In this document: positions 34,603-43,373 of the stretch, piece by piece | Layout of the letters: each line of letters begins with the position of its first letter | How positions within the stretch are numbered: the stretch's first letter is position 1 | Origin: Kaistella sp. | GTDB taxonomy: Bacteria; Bacteroidota; Bacteroidia; Flavobacteriales; Weeksellaceae | DNA: 64,000 bases | Direction of reading: 5' to 3' | Assembly (NCBI GenBank): GCA_019459085.1 | Contig: JAIBEW010000023.1 | Span: 1-64,000, forward strand | Position numbers and translations under genes: made by a program | The notes under the pieces: model-generated | The model's input: the letters and a program-made list of their open reading frames with translations, nothing else | Database searches by the model: none | What the model was told of the DNA's origin: nothing

Positions 34603-37600
34603 TTATTCTCTGTTTTTCACGAGAATCCATCCCGAATAAGATACTGGAAGCTGAGTGTCGGGCTCAATCCATTTCAGAAGATACCAGTACGTTCCGGTAT
34701 TCAGTGGGCGGCCGCCGATTCTCCCGTCCCATATATAAATTCCTTTTTTCGAGGAATAAATTGGTGAGCCGTAGCGGTCGTAAATCTGGATCGTTACATC
34801 TTTTTTAACCCTTAAATCCGAATAGTCAAGCACATCATTGATCCCGTCTCCGTTCGGAGTAATGGCATTGATGATGTTGAAGATCAGAAAATCTTTTGTC
34901 ACTGCTTTGCAGTTTTCTGCTGAGATCACATATACCGTATGAATTCCCATCGACAAACCCGTGAACACATTTGATAACTGATAGGTAACACCATCCAAAG
35001 AGTACTGATATGGTGGTGTGCCTCCCGAAACGTTTATAGTAGCGGTCAGTCCGTTAAGGTCAATACTAGTAATCACCGGTGAAGGTGCTGCCAGAACATT
35101 TACAGACTGACGGTAAACACAGCCGTTGAAACCTAAATCTACCCAGTAACTGCCTACACCAACCGAAATCGATTGTGTTGTAGCGCCGTTGCTCCACAGA
35201 TAACTGCTGAAACCGGGACCTGCATCCAGAACCGTCAGTTCAGTTGCGCAGATGGTTTGGTCTGTTAAAGTGGTAGAGGCTTTCGGTGATTTTACGGTGA
35301 TGGTGAGTTTGGCTGTATTCGGGCAGCCGCTCGCACTTTCAAATCTAATGTAAAATATTCCAGTTCCGGTAATGGTCTGATTTGCTGCTACAGCCCCGGT
35401 TGCATTCTGTGCATTTGCTAAAGTGGTATAAAAAGTGAGGATAACACCGGGATCAGCCGTGAACAGATTTTTAAAACTGTTCAGATTCACCGCTTCAGAA
35501 CCGTTTAAATCATTATCACAAACTTCTGCTGTACCATTTGCGGTGAGTAACGGAATTTTATTGCCGACAGTAAAATTGATCTGTCCGTTTGCAGGCGCAC
35601 AGTTTCCTGACAAACCGTCGACCCTTACATAAACTGTTGTCGCTGTGGTGTAACTCCAGTTATTTGGTAGCGTATTGTTATTCCCGGCTGCTGCATCTGC
35701 AGCGCTGAGGTAGTATCTCACATTGAAATTTGCAGAATTGGTGACAATCTGCGGAGTAATGTTTGAGAAATTTACCTGAACAATTCCGTCAAAATTATCA
35801 TCGCAAAGGCTGCTGTTGAAATTTGCAACTGTCAGGTTTGGAGCGGCCACACCGGTTACGGTAACCGTTTGACGGTAAACACATCCGTTAAAACTAAGAT
35901 CTACAAAATAATTCCCGGAACCCACGGTAATCGTTTGAGTTGTTGCTCCTGTGCTCCATAAGTACGCATCAAAGCCTGTTCCTGCATCTAAAACGGTTGT
36001 GGATGTGGAACAGATAGTCTGATCGACCAAAACCGGCGACATTTGGGGTGACTTTAAAGTGACCGTAAGTTTTGCCACATTGGCACAGGCATTCGCACTC
36101 TGAAATCTGATGTAAAAAATACCTCCTGTTGCGGTGATGATCTGCGAGGCAGGAACAGGAGCCGTTGCATTCTGTGCATTGGCCAGTGTGCTGTAGAATG
36201 TTAAAGTAACAGCAGGATCAGCTGTAAATAGAGGTTTATAGTTGTTGAGGTCTACAGTCTCGGAACCATCCAGATTATTGTCACAGACTGAGGTCGTTGC
36301 ATCTGCTGTTAAAAGTGGAGTTTTAGGAGCAATCTGGAAGTTGATCTGGCCAAAAACTGTTGGGCAGCTTCCTACAATACTGTCGACTCTTACATAAACA
36401 GTGGTATTTGCAGTGTAACTCCAGTTGTTAGGCAGTGTATTATTGTTCCCCGCGTTTGCGTCTGCCTGAGTCAGATAGTAGCGAACCGTAAAACTTGGTG
36501 CATTATTAACAATTACCGGAGTAATAAGAGAAAAATCAACAGGAATAATACCGTCTAGGTTCTCATCACAGATCGATGCATTGAAATTTGCGGTATTGAT
36601 ATTTGGAGATGGATTAACCGTCAGCTGAATTGTAGTGGGTTTTGAACAGCCAAATGCTGAAGTAACATTTACATAAACGGTTCCGGCAACTGATGTGTAG
36701 GATCCGGGTAATATGATTTGATTCGTTAGAGCAGCATCGGTGTAATAAGTAGCGGTGGTTCCGGCATCGGGTGAGACACTTACTGAAGTAAGGTCAAAAA
36801 TTCCTCCTCCGTCAGTTGTAGCGCAGGAAGCAATTGCGACTGAAAGAACCTGAAGCACATCTATATTCAGATTAATCCTGAAATATTCAAATGCAGCAGG
36901 ATTTCCGTTTCCTTCGATATAATAAATAAATGTATCCGTAGCATCGGCAGTAAGACCCGGATTCGGAGTATAGGTAATCTGTCCTGTAGTACTGTTTACC
37001 GTGGCGGTTCCGTTTAGCGGCTGCAGAATAATGGCAGTACTGGAAGGAACAATGGTTTGCGTGGAATTGGTAAAAACAGGCGTAATAACTTTAGTGTTGC
37101 ACGAGCCGATATTATAAACCGTGGTCGTAATGGGTGGACACAGGGTATAAATATAAGGATCGGTTAGTTTCGATTCGCAGTTCGTTTTGGTAATTAAACA
37201 GGTGTAGGATCCGGCGCCGTACAGTTCCGGATTTATGAAATATGCCGTAGCTCCCGGAATAGGGCTGCCGTTTAAAAACCACTGGTAGGAGTCATAACTG
37301 TTGTCTACCTGAAGCAGTACACCCGAATAACAGTCGCCAGTTTTTACAATTACCGGAACCGAGGAAAATCCTGCAAAATAACCGCCGTAACCTACCGCTC
37401 CGCTTCCCGCTGCAATTCCTGCCGTGACAGATTTTGTGGAATTTACGGTGATATTCCCCGAAACGTCGGGAACGGAATAGGTTACCCATGCCGGATTCCC
37501 GTTCACAGGATATGGTCCGTTTGCTGCAGGAATTGCCGCGCCATTGATGGTAACAGCAGCTCCTGTCTGCGTAATGATATTGAGTTTTGTATTGTATGTG

Positions 37601-38712
37601 GTTCCGCCCAGTTGGTTGATGAAGCCGATTTCATCAATCTTATTGGGAAGAAAACAGCTCAAAGGCGGTATATAGTTGAAGCCCCCCGAAGGATAAACAT
37701 TTCCGGATGAAGTTCCGGCAAGAAGCTGATAAACATATGCGTTTTTTGAAGTCTGGATGCTAACGTTATAATGGAGATTTCCCTGGTTGATATAGCTGGA
37801 TCCGGGAATATACGTATACTCTCCGGTATTTAAAGTGACTCCCGTAGGTACGCCATTAACCGTAATTTGGGTATTGTCCTGAGTGGCAACAATAAGCACG
37901 GTTTCCATCCCTGAAGATATCGGACCATTCCCTCTTACTACAACGAAATCGCTTCCAAGCCTTTCGACCGGCACCGACTGGTCCATCAGGATATCATTGT
38001 TAGTAAAATTGAAGTTGGTATAAATCCCGTTGAAATTTCCGTTGGTTACCGAAATCTGTTTGTCAGCTACAATTTTAGCGCCGATTAATCCGTCCATATT
38101 GGCAGGAGAATCAAGACTGATGGCATCAAGAATATAGGATTGCCCTTTGTTCAGGATGGTTGTTCTTGTGGGTGCAGAAATACCGTCAGAAAAAACAACG
38201 GCCGGATTATATCCTGATATTGTAACTGTGGTATTATCTTCAGTTGCAGTGATTCCGATGGTCGCATTTACATAATCTGCAGAACCTGTATTGGCAGCCA
38301 TTGCTGCATAAAAAGTCTTGCCCAGACCTGCCAAACCTTTTGAAGTAATAATTTCAGCATGATTGGTGATGGCAAAACGGTAATTCGCAAAAAACTTTTT
38401 CGGGCCTTTTACATTAATACCTTTAGCAACAGGAGTGAAGAGTTCAGACTGCGAAACAGCCATCATGAAATTTCCCGGAATACTCACTTCCGCAGGGCTG
38501 CCCTTACTGATCTGCACGGAATTAAAGAGCACATTATTATTAAAGATCTGAACCGTAAAAGGAACCGTTTCGTTCGTTGAAAGATATAAATTGCTTTCAA
38601 GATTACTTGTTCCGGCGCTGGCCGACATTGGCGCGAACCAGTGGTCTGTATCCAGCTGTGTGTATCCGAAAATCCAGAAAAATGATAAAATTATAGTAAT
38701 GATTTTTTTCAT
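34603..38712 (-). CDS. Giant secreted protein with T9SS type B sorting domain, paralog 3
   Basis: 1369 residues. The ORF track starts 11 residues upstream; the signal peptide MKKIITIILSFFWIFGYTQ indicates 38712. N-terminal IgGFc-binding-like region (LDTDHWFAPMSASAG, LYLSTNETVPFTV, ISKGSPAEV, EIITSKGLAGLGKTFYAAMA, LMDQSVPVERLGSDF), Ig-like YQWFLNGSPIPGATAYF, a TVNSTTGQITYTPNPG module, then two tandem copies of a 254-residue unit containing CDENLDG, CDNNLDG and LDAGTGFDAYLWSTGATTQTI submodules, and the type B sorting domain (ITPNGDGINDVLDYS, IQIYDRYGSPIYSS, TGTYWYLLKW). Separately transcribed. Large modular surface protein; ligand unknown. Confidence 0.88.
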   Translation of the reverse strand: MKKIITIILSFFWIFGYTQLDTDHWFAPMSASAGTSNLESNLYLSTNETVPFTVQIFNNNVLFNSVQISKGSPAEVSIPGNFMMAVSQSELFTPVAKGINVKGPKKFFANYRFAITNHAEIITSKGLAGLGKTFYAAMAANTGSADYVNATIGITATEDNTTVTISGYNPAVVFSDGISAPTRTTILNKGQSYILDAISLDSPANMDGLIGAKIVADKQISVTNGNFNGIYTNFNFTNNDILMDQSVPVERLGSDFVVVRGNGPISSGMETVLIVATQDNTQITVNGVPTGVTLNTGEYTYIPGSSYINQGNLHYNVSIQTSKNAYVYQLLAGTSSGNVYPSGGFNYIPPLSCFLPNKIDEIGFINQLGGTTYNTKLNIITQTGAAVTINGAAIPAANGPYPVNGNPAWVTYSVPDVSGNITVNSTKSVTAGIAAGSGAVGYGGYFAGFSSVPVIVKTGDCYSGVLLQVDNSYDSYQWFLNGSPIPGATAYFINPELYGAGSYTCLITKTNCESKLTDPYIYTLCPPITTTVYNIGSCNTKVITPVFTNSTQTIVPSSTAIILQPLNGTATVNSTTGQITYTPNPGLTADATDTFIYYIEGNGNPAAFEYFRINLNIDVLQVLSVAIASCATTDGGGIFDLTSVSVSPDAGTTATYYTDAALTNQIILPGSYTSVAGTVYVNVTSAFGCSKPTTIQLTVNPSPNINTANFNASICDENLDGIIPVDFSLITPVIVNNAPSFTVRYYLTQADANAGNNNTLPNNWSYTANTTVYVRVDSIVGSCPTVFGQINFQIAPKTPLLTADATTSVCDNNLDGSETVDLNNYKPLFTADPAVTLTFYSTLANAQNATAPVPASQIITATGGIFYIRFQSANACANVAKLTVTLKSPQMSPVLVDQTICSTSTTVLDAGTGFDAYLWSTGATTQTITVGSGNYFVDLSFNGCVYRQTVTVTGVAAPNLTVANFNSSLCDDNFDGIVQVNFSNITPQIVTNSANFNVRYYLSAADAAAGNNNTLPNNWSYTTATTVYVRVDGLSGNCAPANGQINFTVGNKIPLLTANGTAEVCDNDLNGSEAVNLNSFKNLFTADPGVILTFYTTLANAQNATGAVAANQTITGTGIFYIRFESASGCPNTAKLTITVKSPKASTTLTDQTICATELTVLDAGPGFSSYLWSNGATTQSISVGVGSYWVDLGFNGCVYRQSVNVLAAPSPVITSIDLNGLTATINVSGGTPPYQYSLDGVTYQLSNVFTGLSMGIHTVYVISAENCKAVTKDFLIFNIINAITPNGDGINDVLDYSDLRVKKDVTIQIYDRYGSPIYSSKKGIYIWDGRIGGRPLNTGTYWYLLKWIEPDTQLPVSYSGWILVKNRE
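35082..36605 (-). repeat. In-frame tandem duplication of a 254-residue unit
   Basis: Within paralog 3 the sequence repeats with a period of 762 bases: for instance CCTGCATCCAGAACCG at 35219 and CCTGCATCTAAAACGG at 35981. Both units read CDxNxDG, ITPxIV, NxNNTLPNNWSYT, VCDNxLxGSExVxLN, FTADPxVxLTFYxTLANAQNAT, LDAGxGFxxYLWSxGATTQ, NGCVYRQxV. Boundaries are approximate. Confidence 0.85.
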
Positions 38713-38732
38713 AATAAAAAAAGAAAGGGTGA

Positions 38733-38740
38733 CAAATTTA
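38733..38740 (-). promoter_or_regulatory. -7 element of paralog 3
   Basis: TAAATTTG on the - strand, 20 bases before the start codon, with TTTTG about 22 bases further upstream as a possible -33 box that overlaps the tsf terminator. Confidence 0.5.
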
Positions 38741-38763
38741 ATCATTAATTACCAATATTATAC

Positions 38764-38796
38764 AAAAAAAATCTCCGTGAAAATTTTCCACGGAGA
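38764..38796 (-). terminator. tsf terminator
   Basis: TCTCCGTG and CACGGAGA (8 bp), followed on the - strand by eight T. Strong and clearly oriented for tsf. Confidence 0.92.
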
Positions 38797-38820
38797 CCAT
38801 ATTTTTAAAGCGAATTCTGC

Positions 38821-39642
38821 TTAGGTAAGGCTTACTCTTACAAAGCCCACAACTTTAAGATCTGCATTCACTGATTTTACATATTCGGTAACCGATACGC
38901 TTCCGTCTTTAATAAACGCCTGATGAACCAAAGTATTGTCTTTGTAGAACTTCTGCATTTTACCTTTCAGGATATTGTCGATGATATTCGCAGGTTTTCC
39001 TTCTTTAGTAAGGATGTCTCTTTCAATTTCCAGTTCTCTGTCGATTGTTTCCTGAGAAACCATCGTTTCATCCAAAGCAATCGGGTTCATTGCAGCTACC
39101 TGCATCGAAACTGCTTTTGCAGCTTCTTCAGCACCGCTAACGTTCGCAGAAAGCGAAGTAATGGCAGCGATTTTGTTTCCTGCGTGGATGTAAGCACCTA
39201 AAAACGGTCCTTCAATTTTTTCGAAAGATCCGATTTCGATTTTCTCACCAATTACACCGGTCTGCTCGATCAGTTTTTCGGCAACAGTAGATCCCTGGAA
39301 ATCAGCAGCAAGAAATTCTTCTTTTGATTTACCAAGAGCTGTTTCAGCCAAATCGTGCGCTAATTTAACAAAATCGTCATTTTTTGCCACAAAGTCAGTC
39401 TCACAGTTCAACGCGATAATCACGCCATGAGTATTGTCTGCGTTAACTTTAGCAATCACTGCACCTTCAGAAGATTCTCTGTCCGCTCTGTTTGCTGCAA
39501 CTTTTTGTCCTTTTTTTCTAAGGATTTCAATTGCTTTTTCGAAGTCTCCTTCTGCCTCAACCAAAGCTTTTTTGCAGTCCATCATCCCTGCACCTGTCGT
39601 GTTTCTTAGTTTAGCTACATCTGCAGCAACTGGTGTATACAT
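38821..39642 (-). CDS. tsf: Translation elongation factor Ts
   Basis: Guanine-nucleotide exchange factor for EF-Tu. 273 residues: the N-terminal UBA-like domain with LRNTTGAGMMDCKKALVEAEGDFEKAIEILRKKG, and the core with SSEGAVIAKV, GVIIALNCETDFVAKNDDF (the TDFV motif that disrupts the Mg site of EF-Tu) and the dimerisation region. Transcribed alone from TATCTTTG, with its own terminator, not with rpsB. Confidence 0.98.
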   Translation of the reverse strand: MYTPVAADVAKLRNTTGAGMMDCKKALVEAEGDFEKAIEILRKKGQKVAANRADRESSEGAVIAKVNADNTHGVIIALNCETDFVAKNDDFVKLAHDLAETALGKSKEEFLAADFQGSTVAEKLIEQTGVIGEKIEIGSFEKIEGPFLGAYIHAGNKIAAITSLSANVSGAEEAAKAVSMQVAAMNPIALDETMVSQETIDRELEIERDILTKEGKPANIIDNILKGKMQKFYKDNTLVHQAFIKDGSVSVTEYVKSVNADLKVVGFVRVSLT

Positions 39643-39673
39643 ATTGTTATTTTTATAATTTTATATTATGTTT

Positions 39674-39701
39674 GGCTCTGTTTTTGAGCCTTGCAAAGAT
39701 A
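39674..39701 (-). promoter_or_regulatory. tsf -7 element and leader hairpin
   Basis: TATCTTTG on the - strand (forward 39694-39701) is followed by a perfect hairpin GGCTC, AAAAACA, GAGCC (forward 39674-39690) that starts within four bases of the promoter element and so lies at the very 5' end of the transcript. It may protect the mRNA end or regulate; no -33 box is convincing. Confidence 0.55.
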
Positions 39702-39780
39702 ATAAATTTAATGCAAACTAAAAACAGGGTTTTTGCGTTATTTTAGAACGTCACAATTCAAAACACGCACAACTCTCTCA

Positions 39781-40377
39781 ATGAAAAAAATATTATATTT
39801 CGTCTTTATCCTCATGTTTTCCTTTGCCTGTTCACAGTCAAAAGGAAAGCCGAAAACAACAAAAGTTACTCAAATTACCGCTGAACAGGCTGAACAGAGC
39901 AATGATCCACAGGTCATCGCCGGTTTTCTGAAAGCAAATCCAACCCATGCGAAAGCAGCCTACCTGAAGAGTAAAATTGTCTCCCTCATTACCGCCGGAA
40001 ACAACACCGCGGCGAAGCCAACCATCAAACCGCTGACGAAAGCGGGACTAAAAACGGCCATTAAAAAAGACGTTGCTAAAGACGGCGTTAACAATAAAAA
40101 TAAGAAAACGGCGGCGGTCCTCAACCATCTTTTCAATAACGATGGGAATAAAAATGAGGCTTATGTAAATATCGTCAACAAGTCTAAATGCAACCTTGTA
40201 GTTAAATTTTCGGGCAAAAGATATTACAATCTGGATGTTCCGGCTAAAAACCAAAATTTCATTCTGATCGAAAAAGGAAAATATGTGTTAACCACAAGTG
40301 TTTGCGATGCGAAATATACTTCTTCGAAAAATATCCATAAAGATATTGTGATATCGCTTAATGCAAGTGAGCAGTAA
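39781..40377 (+). CDS. DUF6759-like lipoprotein, one helical motif
   Basis: A 198-residue lipoprotein, signal MKKILYFVFILMFSFAC (Cys17); the ORF track adds 16 residues. One helical motif (NDPQVIAGFLKANPTHAKAAYLKSKIVSLI) at about residues 41-70, a Lys-rich linker, then the shared domain (AAVLNHLFNNDGNKNEAYVNIVNKSKCNLVVKFSG, YYNLDVPAKNQNFILIEKGKYVLTTSVCDAKYTSSKNI). Very basic overall (Lys-rich). Divergent from tsf. Function unknown. Confidence 0.82.
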   Translation: MKKILYFVFILMFSFACSQSKGKPKTTKVTQITAEQAEQSNDPQVIAGFLKANPTHAKAAYLKSKIVSLITAGNNTAAKPTIKPLTKAGLKTAIKKDVAKDGVNNKNKKTAAVLNHLFNNDGNKNEAYVNIVNKSKCNLVVKFSGKRYYNLDVPAKNQNFILIEKGKYVLTTSVCDAKYTSSKNIHKDIVISLNASEQ

Positions 40378-40380
40378 TAA

Positions 40381-40410
40381 AAAAGCTTAAGAAATTTCTT
40401 AAGCTTTTTA
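40381..40410. terminator. Bidirectional terminator between lipoprotein gene and accA
   Basis: AAAAGCTTAAGAAATTTCTTAAGCTTTT is a perfect 28-bp palindrome; it follows the + strand stop by three bases and serves accA on the other strand. Confidence 0.9.
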
Positions 40411-40413
40411 TAA

Positions 40414-41370
40414 TTATCCTTTAAACTGACCCATCGCAATGAATTTTTCCTGCCTCTGGGTTTCGAGTTCTTTTCCTGTAAATTTCGAGAACGCTTTGAT
40501 GTTCTGTAAAATAGAAGTTTTAAGATGGTCATACGCAACCTGCGGCTCATAATGTGCTCCGCCAAGCGGTTCTTCAATAATCCCGTCGATGAATTTTTCT
40601 TTTAAGGCATCCTGAGGGGTGAGTTTCAGTGCATTGGCTGCATCTTCTTTATGATCCCAGTTTCTCCAGAGGATCGATGAACAGCTTTCCGGCGCTATTA
40701 CGGTGTACCAAGTGTTTTCCAGCATATAGACTTTGTTTCCAACGCCGATTCCCAATGCGCCACCACTTGCTCCTTCACCAATAATATATACAAAAATCGG
40801 AGTTTTAAGCATCGTCATTTCGAAAATATTTCTGGCAATCGCTTCTCCCTGTCCGCGTTCTTCGGCTTCCAAACCTGGATAGGCTCCGGGTGTATCGATT
40901 AAAGAAATAACAGGAATGCTGAATTTTTCGGCAAGTTTCATCAGTCTTAAAGCTTTTCTGTAGCCTTCAGGATTGCTCATTCCGAATCTTCGGTGCTGTC
41001 TTTCTTTTGTCGTACGGCCTTTTTGAGTTCCGATGATCATCACTCTCTGACCGTCAATTGTAGCCAAACCGCCAATCATGGCAGGATCATCAGCAAAATT
41101 ACGGTCGCCGTGAAGTTCCAGAAAACTTCCTTTATCGGTGATTCCTTTAATCACATCCAATGTATACGGACGGTCCGGATGACGCGAAAGCTGAACCCTT
41201 TGCCAGGGCGTAAGATTTCCGTAGATCTCTTTCTTTTTTTCAACAATTTTATCTTCGATTTGCGAGCAGGCCAATTTTACATCAACTCCGCTTTCTTCGC
41301 CGACCAATGAACAGGTTTGGTACTGATCCATGAGTTCTTTTATCGGCTGCTCAAAACTTAAATATTCCAT
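40414..41370 (-). CDS. accA: Acetyl-CoA carboxylase carboxyltransferase subunit alpha
   Basis: 318 residues. Carries the crotonase-like carboxyltransferase fold with [61 protein letters not shown] and [15 protein letters not shown], all typical of AccA. With AccD (not in this window) it transfers CO2 from biotin on BCCP to acetyl-CoA. The biotin-side genes accB and accC lie 11 kb away in this window, in a separate operon. TAAATTTG (forward 41394-41401) is its likely -7 element, 24 bases before the start. Confidence 0.97.
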   Translation of the reverse strand: MEYLSFEQPIKELMDQYQTCSLVGEESGVDVKLACSQIEDKIVEKKKEIYGNLTPWQRVQLSRHPDRPYTLDVIKGITDKGSFLELHGDRNFADDPAMIGGLATIDGQRVMIIGTQKGRTTKERQHRRFGMSNPEGYRKALRLMKLAEKFSIPVISLIDTPGAYPGLEAEERGQGEAIARNIFEMTMLKTPIFVYIIGEGASGGALGIGVGNKVYMLENTWYTVIAPESCSSILWRNWDHKEDAANALKLTPQDALKEKFIDGIIEEPLGGAHYEPQVAYDHLKTSILQNIKAFSKFTGKELETQRQEKFIAMGQFKG

Positions 41371-41418
41371 TTGTATGTAGAGAATTAATCTTTCAAATTT
41401 AGTAAAAATAATAGAAAA

Positions 41419-42933
41419 TTAGCGGATATTATTCACAGCATTTCTTATCCGCGCTGTACTTTCTTCTTTTCCAAGGATTTGCAGAATGTCCGGTACATCA
41501 GGTCCTTTCAGTTCGCCCACGAGACTCAGTCTTAAAGGCATCATGACTTTTCCCATGCCCAAACCTTTCGCTTCAGCAAAATCATGAATGATTTTCTTAA
41601 GATTTTCAGAGTCAAAGGTTTCAGTTTCGTTTAAAACATCGGTAAAATCTTTTAAAACAGATGGAGTGTCCTCATTCCAGGCTTTTTTCACCGCTTTTTC
41701 ATCATAAGATTGTGGGGCTTCAAAGAAAAAATGACCGTCGCGGTAAATGTCTTTCACAAAAGTAGCTCTTTCTCTTACCATCGAAATAATTTTAAGCAGC
41801 TGATCATCCGGAGAACTGTTGAGGTTGAGTCCGTCTGTGGTTTTCAGTAAAGATAAAATATCCTCGTCGGTTTTGAATTTCAGATATTCATGATTGAACC
41901 ATTCTGCTTTTTCTTTGCTAAATCTCGCTCCTGCCTTATGAACTTTATGAAGGTCGAATTCTTTAACCATATCATCGAGACTGAGGATTTCCCTATCGTT
42001 GGCCGGACTCCAGCCGAGAAGTGCCACCATGTTGATGAACGCTTCCGGGAGATAACCTTCCTCGCGGTAACCTTTCGAAATATTTCCGGTTTCAGGATCT
42101 TTAAAATTCAAAGGAAAAACAGGAAATCCGAATTTGTCGCCGTCTCTTTTGCTCAGTTTTCCTTTTCCTTCCGGTTTCAGAATTAATGATAAATGCGCAA
42201 ATTCCGGTTTTTCCCAGCCCATTGCTTCGTACAGCAAATAATGCAGACCGAGTGACGGCAGCCACTCTTCACCGCGGATAACGTGGGAAATTTCCATTTC
42301 GTGGTCATCAACAATATTGGCGAAATGGTAAGTCGGCATTCCATCGTTTTTTACGAGGACTTTATCATCTAAGGTATTTGTATTCACAGAAAATTTTCCG
42401 CGGATGATGTCTTCAAGATTCAAAGTTCTGTCGACCGGCATTTTGAAACGCACCACATAGGGAATTTTATCATTCAGTAATTGCTGAACTTCTTCGTCAG
42501 AAAGGGTTAAAGAGTTTTTCAACCGGTTTCTGGTGATGTAATTGTAGGCGAAAACCTCTCCGTTTTGCTCAAATTCTTTACGGATTTCATCCAGTTCTTC
42601 AGCGGTATCGAAAGCGAGATAAGCAAAATCGGTTTTCAGGAATTCAGCCAGATGCCGGTCGTAAATATCGCGTCTTTCCGACTGGCGGTACGGAGCGAAT
42701 TTTCCACCCTGTTTCGGGCTTTCGTCGGGAATAATCCCGCACCATTCGAGCGCTTCCATAATATAATCTTCGGCTCCTTCAACATATCGCGCGGTATCGG
42801 TATCTTCAATTCTGAGGACGAAATCGCCGCCCTGATTTTTAGCGAAAAGATAATCGTACAAAGCGGTTCTTACCCCACCTAAATGTAACGGACCCGTCGG
42901 ACTCGGCGCAAAACGCACTCTTACTTTACTCAT
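41419..42933 (-). CDS. gltX: Glutamate--tRNA ligase
   Basis: 504 residues. Class I synthetase: RVRFAPSPTGPLHLGGVRTALYDYLFAK with the HIGH-equivalent HLGG, the LRIEDTD motif, and the KMSKS-equivalent KLSKRDGD. The C-terminal anticodon-binding domain is present. The ORF track starts eight residues early; MSKVRVRFAPSP at 42933 is correct. A TAAATTTG -7 element (forward 42955-42962) stands 21 bases before the start. Whether it is discriminating for tRNA-Glu cannot be read here. Confidence 0.97.
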   Translation of the reverse strand: MSKVRVRFAPSPTGPLHLGGVRTALYDYLFAKNQGGDFVLRIEDTDTARYVEGAEDYIMEALEWCGIIPDESPKQGGKFAPYRQSERRDIYDRHLAEFLKTDFAYLAFDTAEELDEIRKEFEQNGEVFAYNYITRNRLKNSLTLSDEEVQQLLNDKIPYVVRFKMPVDRTLNLEDIIRGKFSVNTNTLDDKVLVKNDGMPTYHFANIVDDHEMEISHVIRGEEWLPSLGLHYLLYEAMGWEKPEFAHLSLILKPEGKGKLSKRDGDKFGFPVFPLNFKDPETGNISKGYREEGYLPEAFINMVALLGWSPANDREILSLDDMVKEFDLHKVHKAGARFSKEKAEWFNHEYLKFKTDEDILSLLKTTDGLNLNSSPDDQLLKIISMVRERATFVKDIYRDGHFFFEAPQSYDEKAVKKAWNEDTPSVLKDFTDVLNETETFDSENLKKIIHDFAEAKGLGMGKVMMPLRLSLVGELKGPDVPDILQILGKEESTARIRNAVNNIR

Positions 42934-43002
42934 TCTTCCAAAAAATTTAAGCTGCAAATTTAGGGAAAAATTGAGTTTATACGGAATTTGAGATATTTTA
43001 TT

Positions 43003-43010
43003 TAGTTTTG
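43003..43010 (+). promoter_or_regulatory. -7 element of the cupin gene
   Basis: TAGTTTTG, a full TAnnTTTG match, 18 bases before the ATG at 43029. No clear -33 box. Confidence 0.45.
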
Positions 43011-43028
43011 TATGAAATTAGGCATAAA

Positions 43029-43370
43029 ATGTTAGAGATTGGAGACCGACCGTGGGGGAAATATTATGTTCTGGAGGATGAACCGCACTATAAATTAAAA
43101 AGAATTGAGGTAAATCCGGGACAGAGACTTTCTTACCAGTATCATCATCACCGTCAGGAATTCTGGACGATTGTTGAAGGTGAAGCTGTTGTGGTTCTGG
43201 ATGAGGTGGAGCATATCGTTAAATACGGCGAAAGCATCTTTATTCCGCTTGGTGCCAAACACCGGATTGAAAACCGGGCTTCTGAACTTTTGGTTTTTAT
43301 AGAAGTGCAGACAGGAACTTATTTCGGCGAAGATGATATTGTGAGGATCCAGGATGATTATGCGAGATAA
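43029..43370 (+). CDS. Cupin, mannose-6-phosphate isomerase type II-like
   Basis: A 113-residue single-cupin protein: RPWGKYYVLEDEPHYKLKRIEVNPGQRLSYQYHHHRQEFWTIVEGEAVVVLD contains the first cupin motif (PGxxxxxxxHxHxxExxxxxxG) and FIPLGAKHRIEN the second. It corresponds to the isomerase domain of bifunctional GDP-mannose pyrophosphorylase/phosphomannose isomerases but stands alone. The TTG start of the ORF track lies on the promoter element, so ATG 43029 is chosen. Adjacent polysaccharide genes fit a mannose-6-phosphate/fructose-6-phosphate isomerase role, but this is inferred. Confidence 0.85.
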   Translation: MLEIGDRPWGKYYVLEDEPHYKLKRIEVNPGQRLSYQYHHHRQEFWTIVEGEAVVVLDEVEHIVKYGESIFIPLGAKHRIENRASELLVFIEVQTGTYFGEDDIVRIQDDYAR

Positions 43371-43373
43371 TCG

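Noticed and set aside
28021-38712. Phage tail fibre or LPXTG-type adhesin interpretation of the giant proteins
   Set aside because: No LPXTG motif or phage neighbours; the C-terminal ITPNGDGxND domain is the type IX type B sorting signal.
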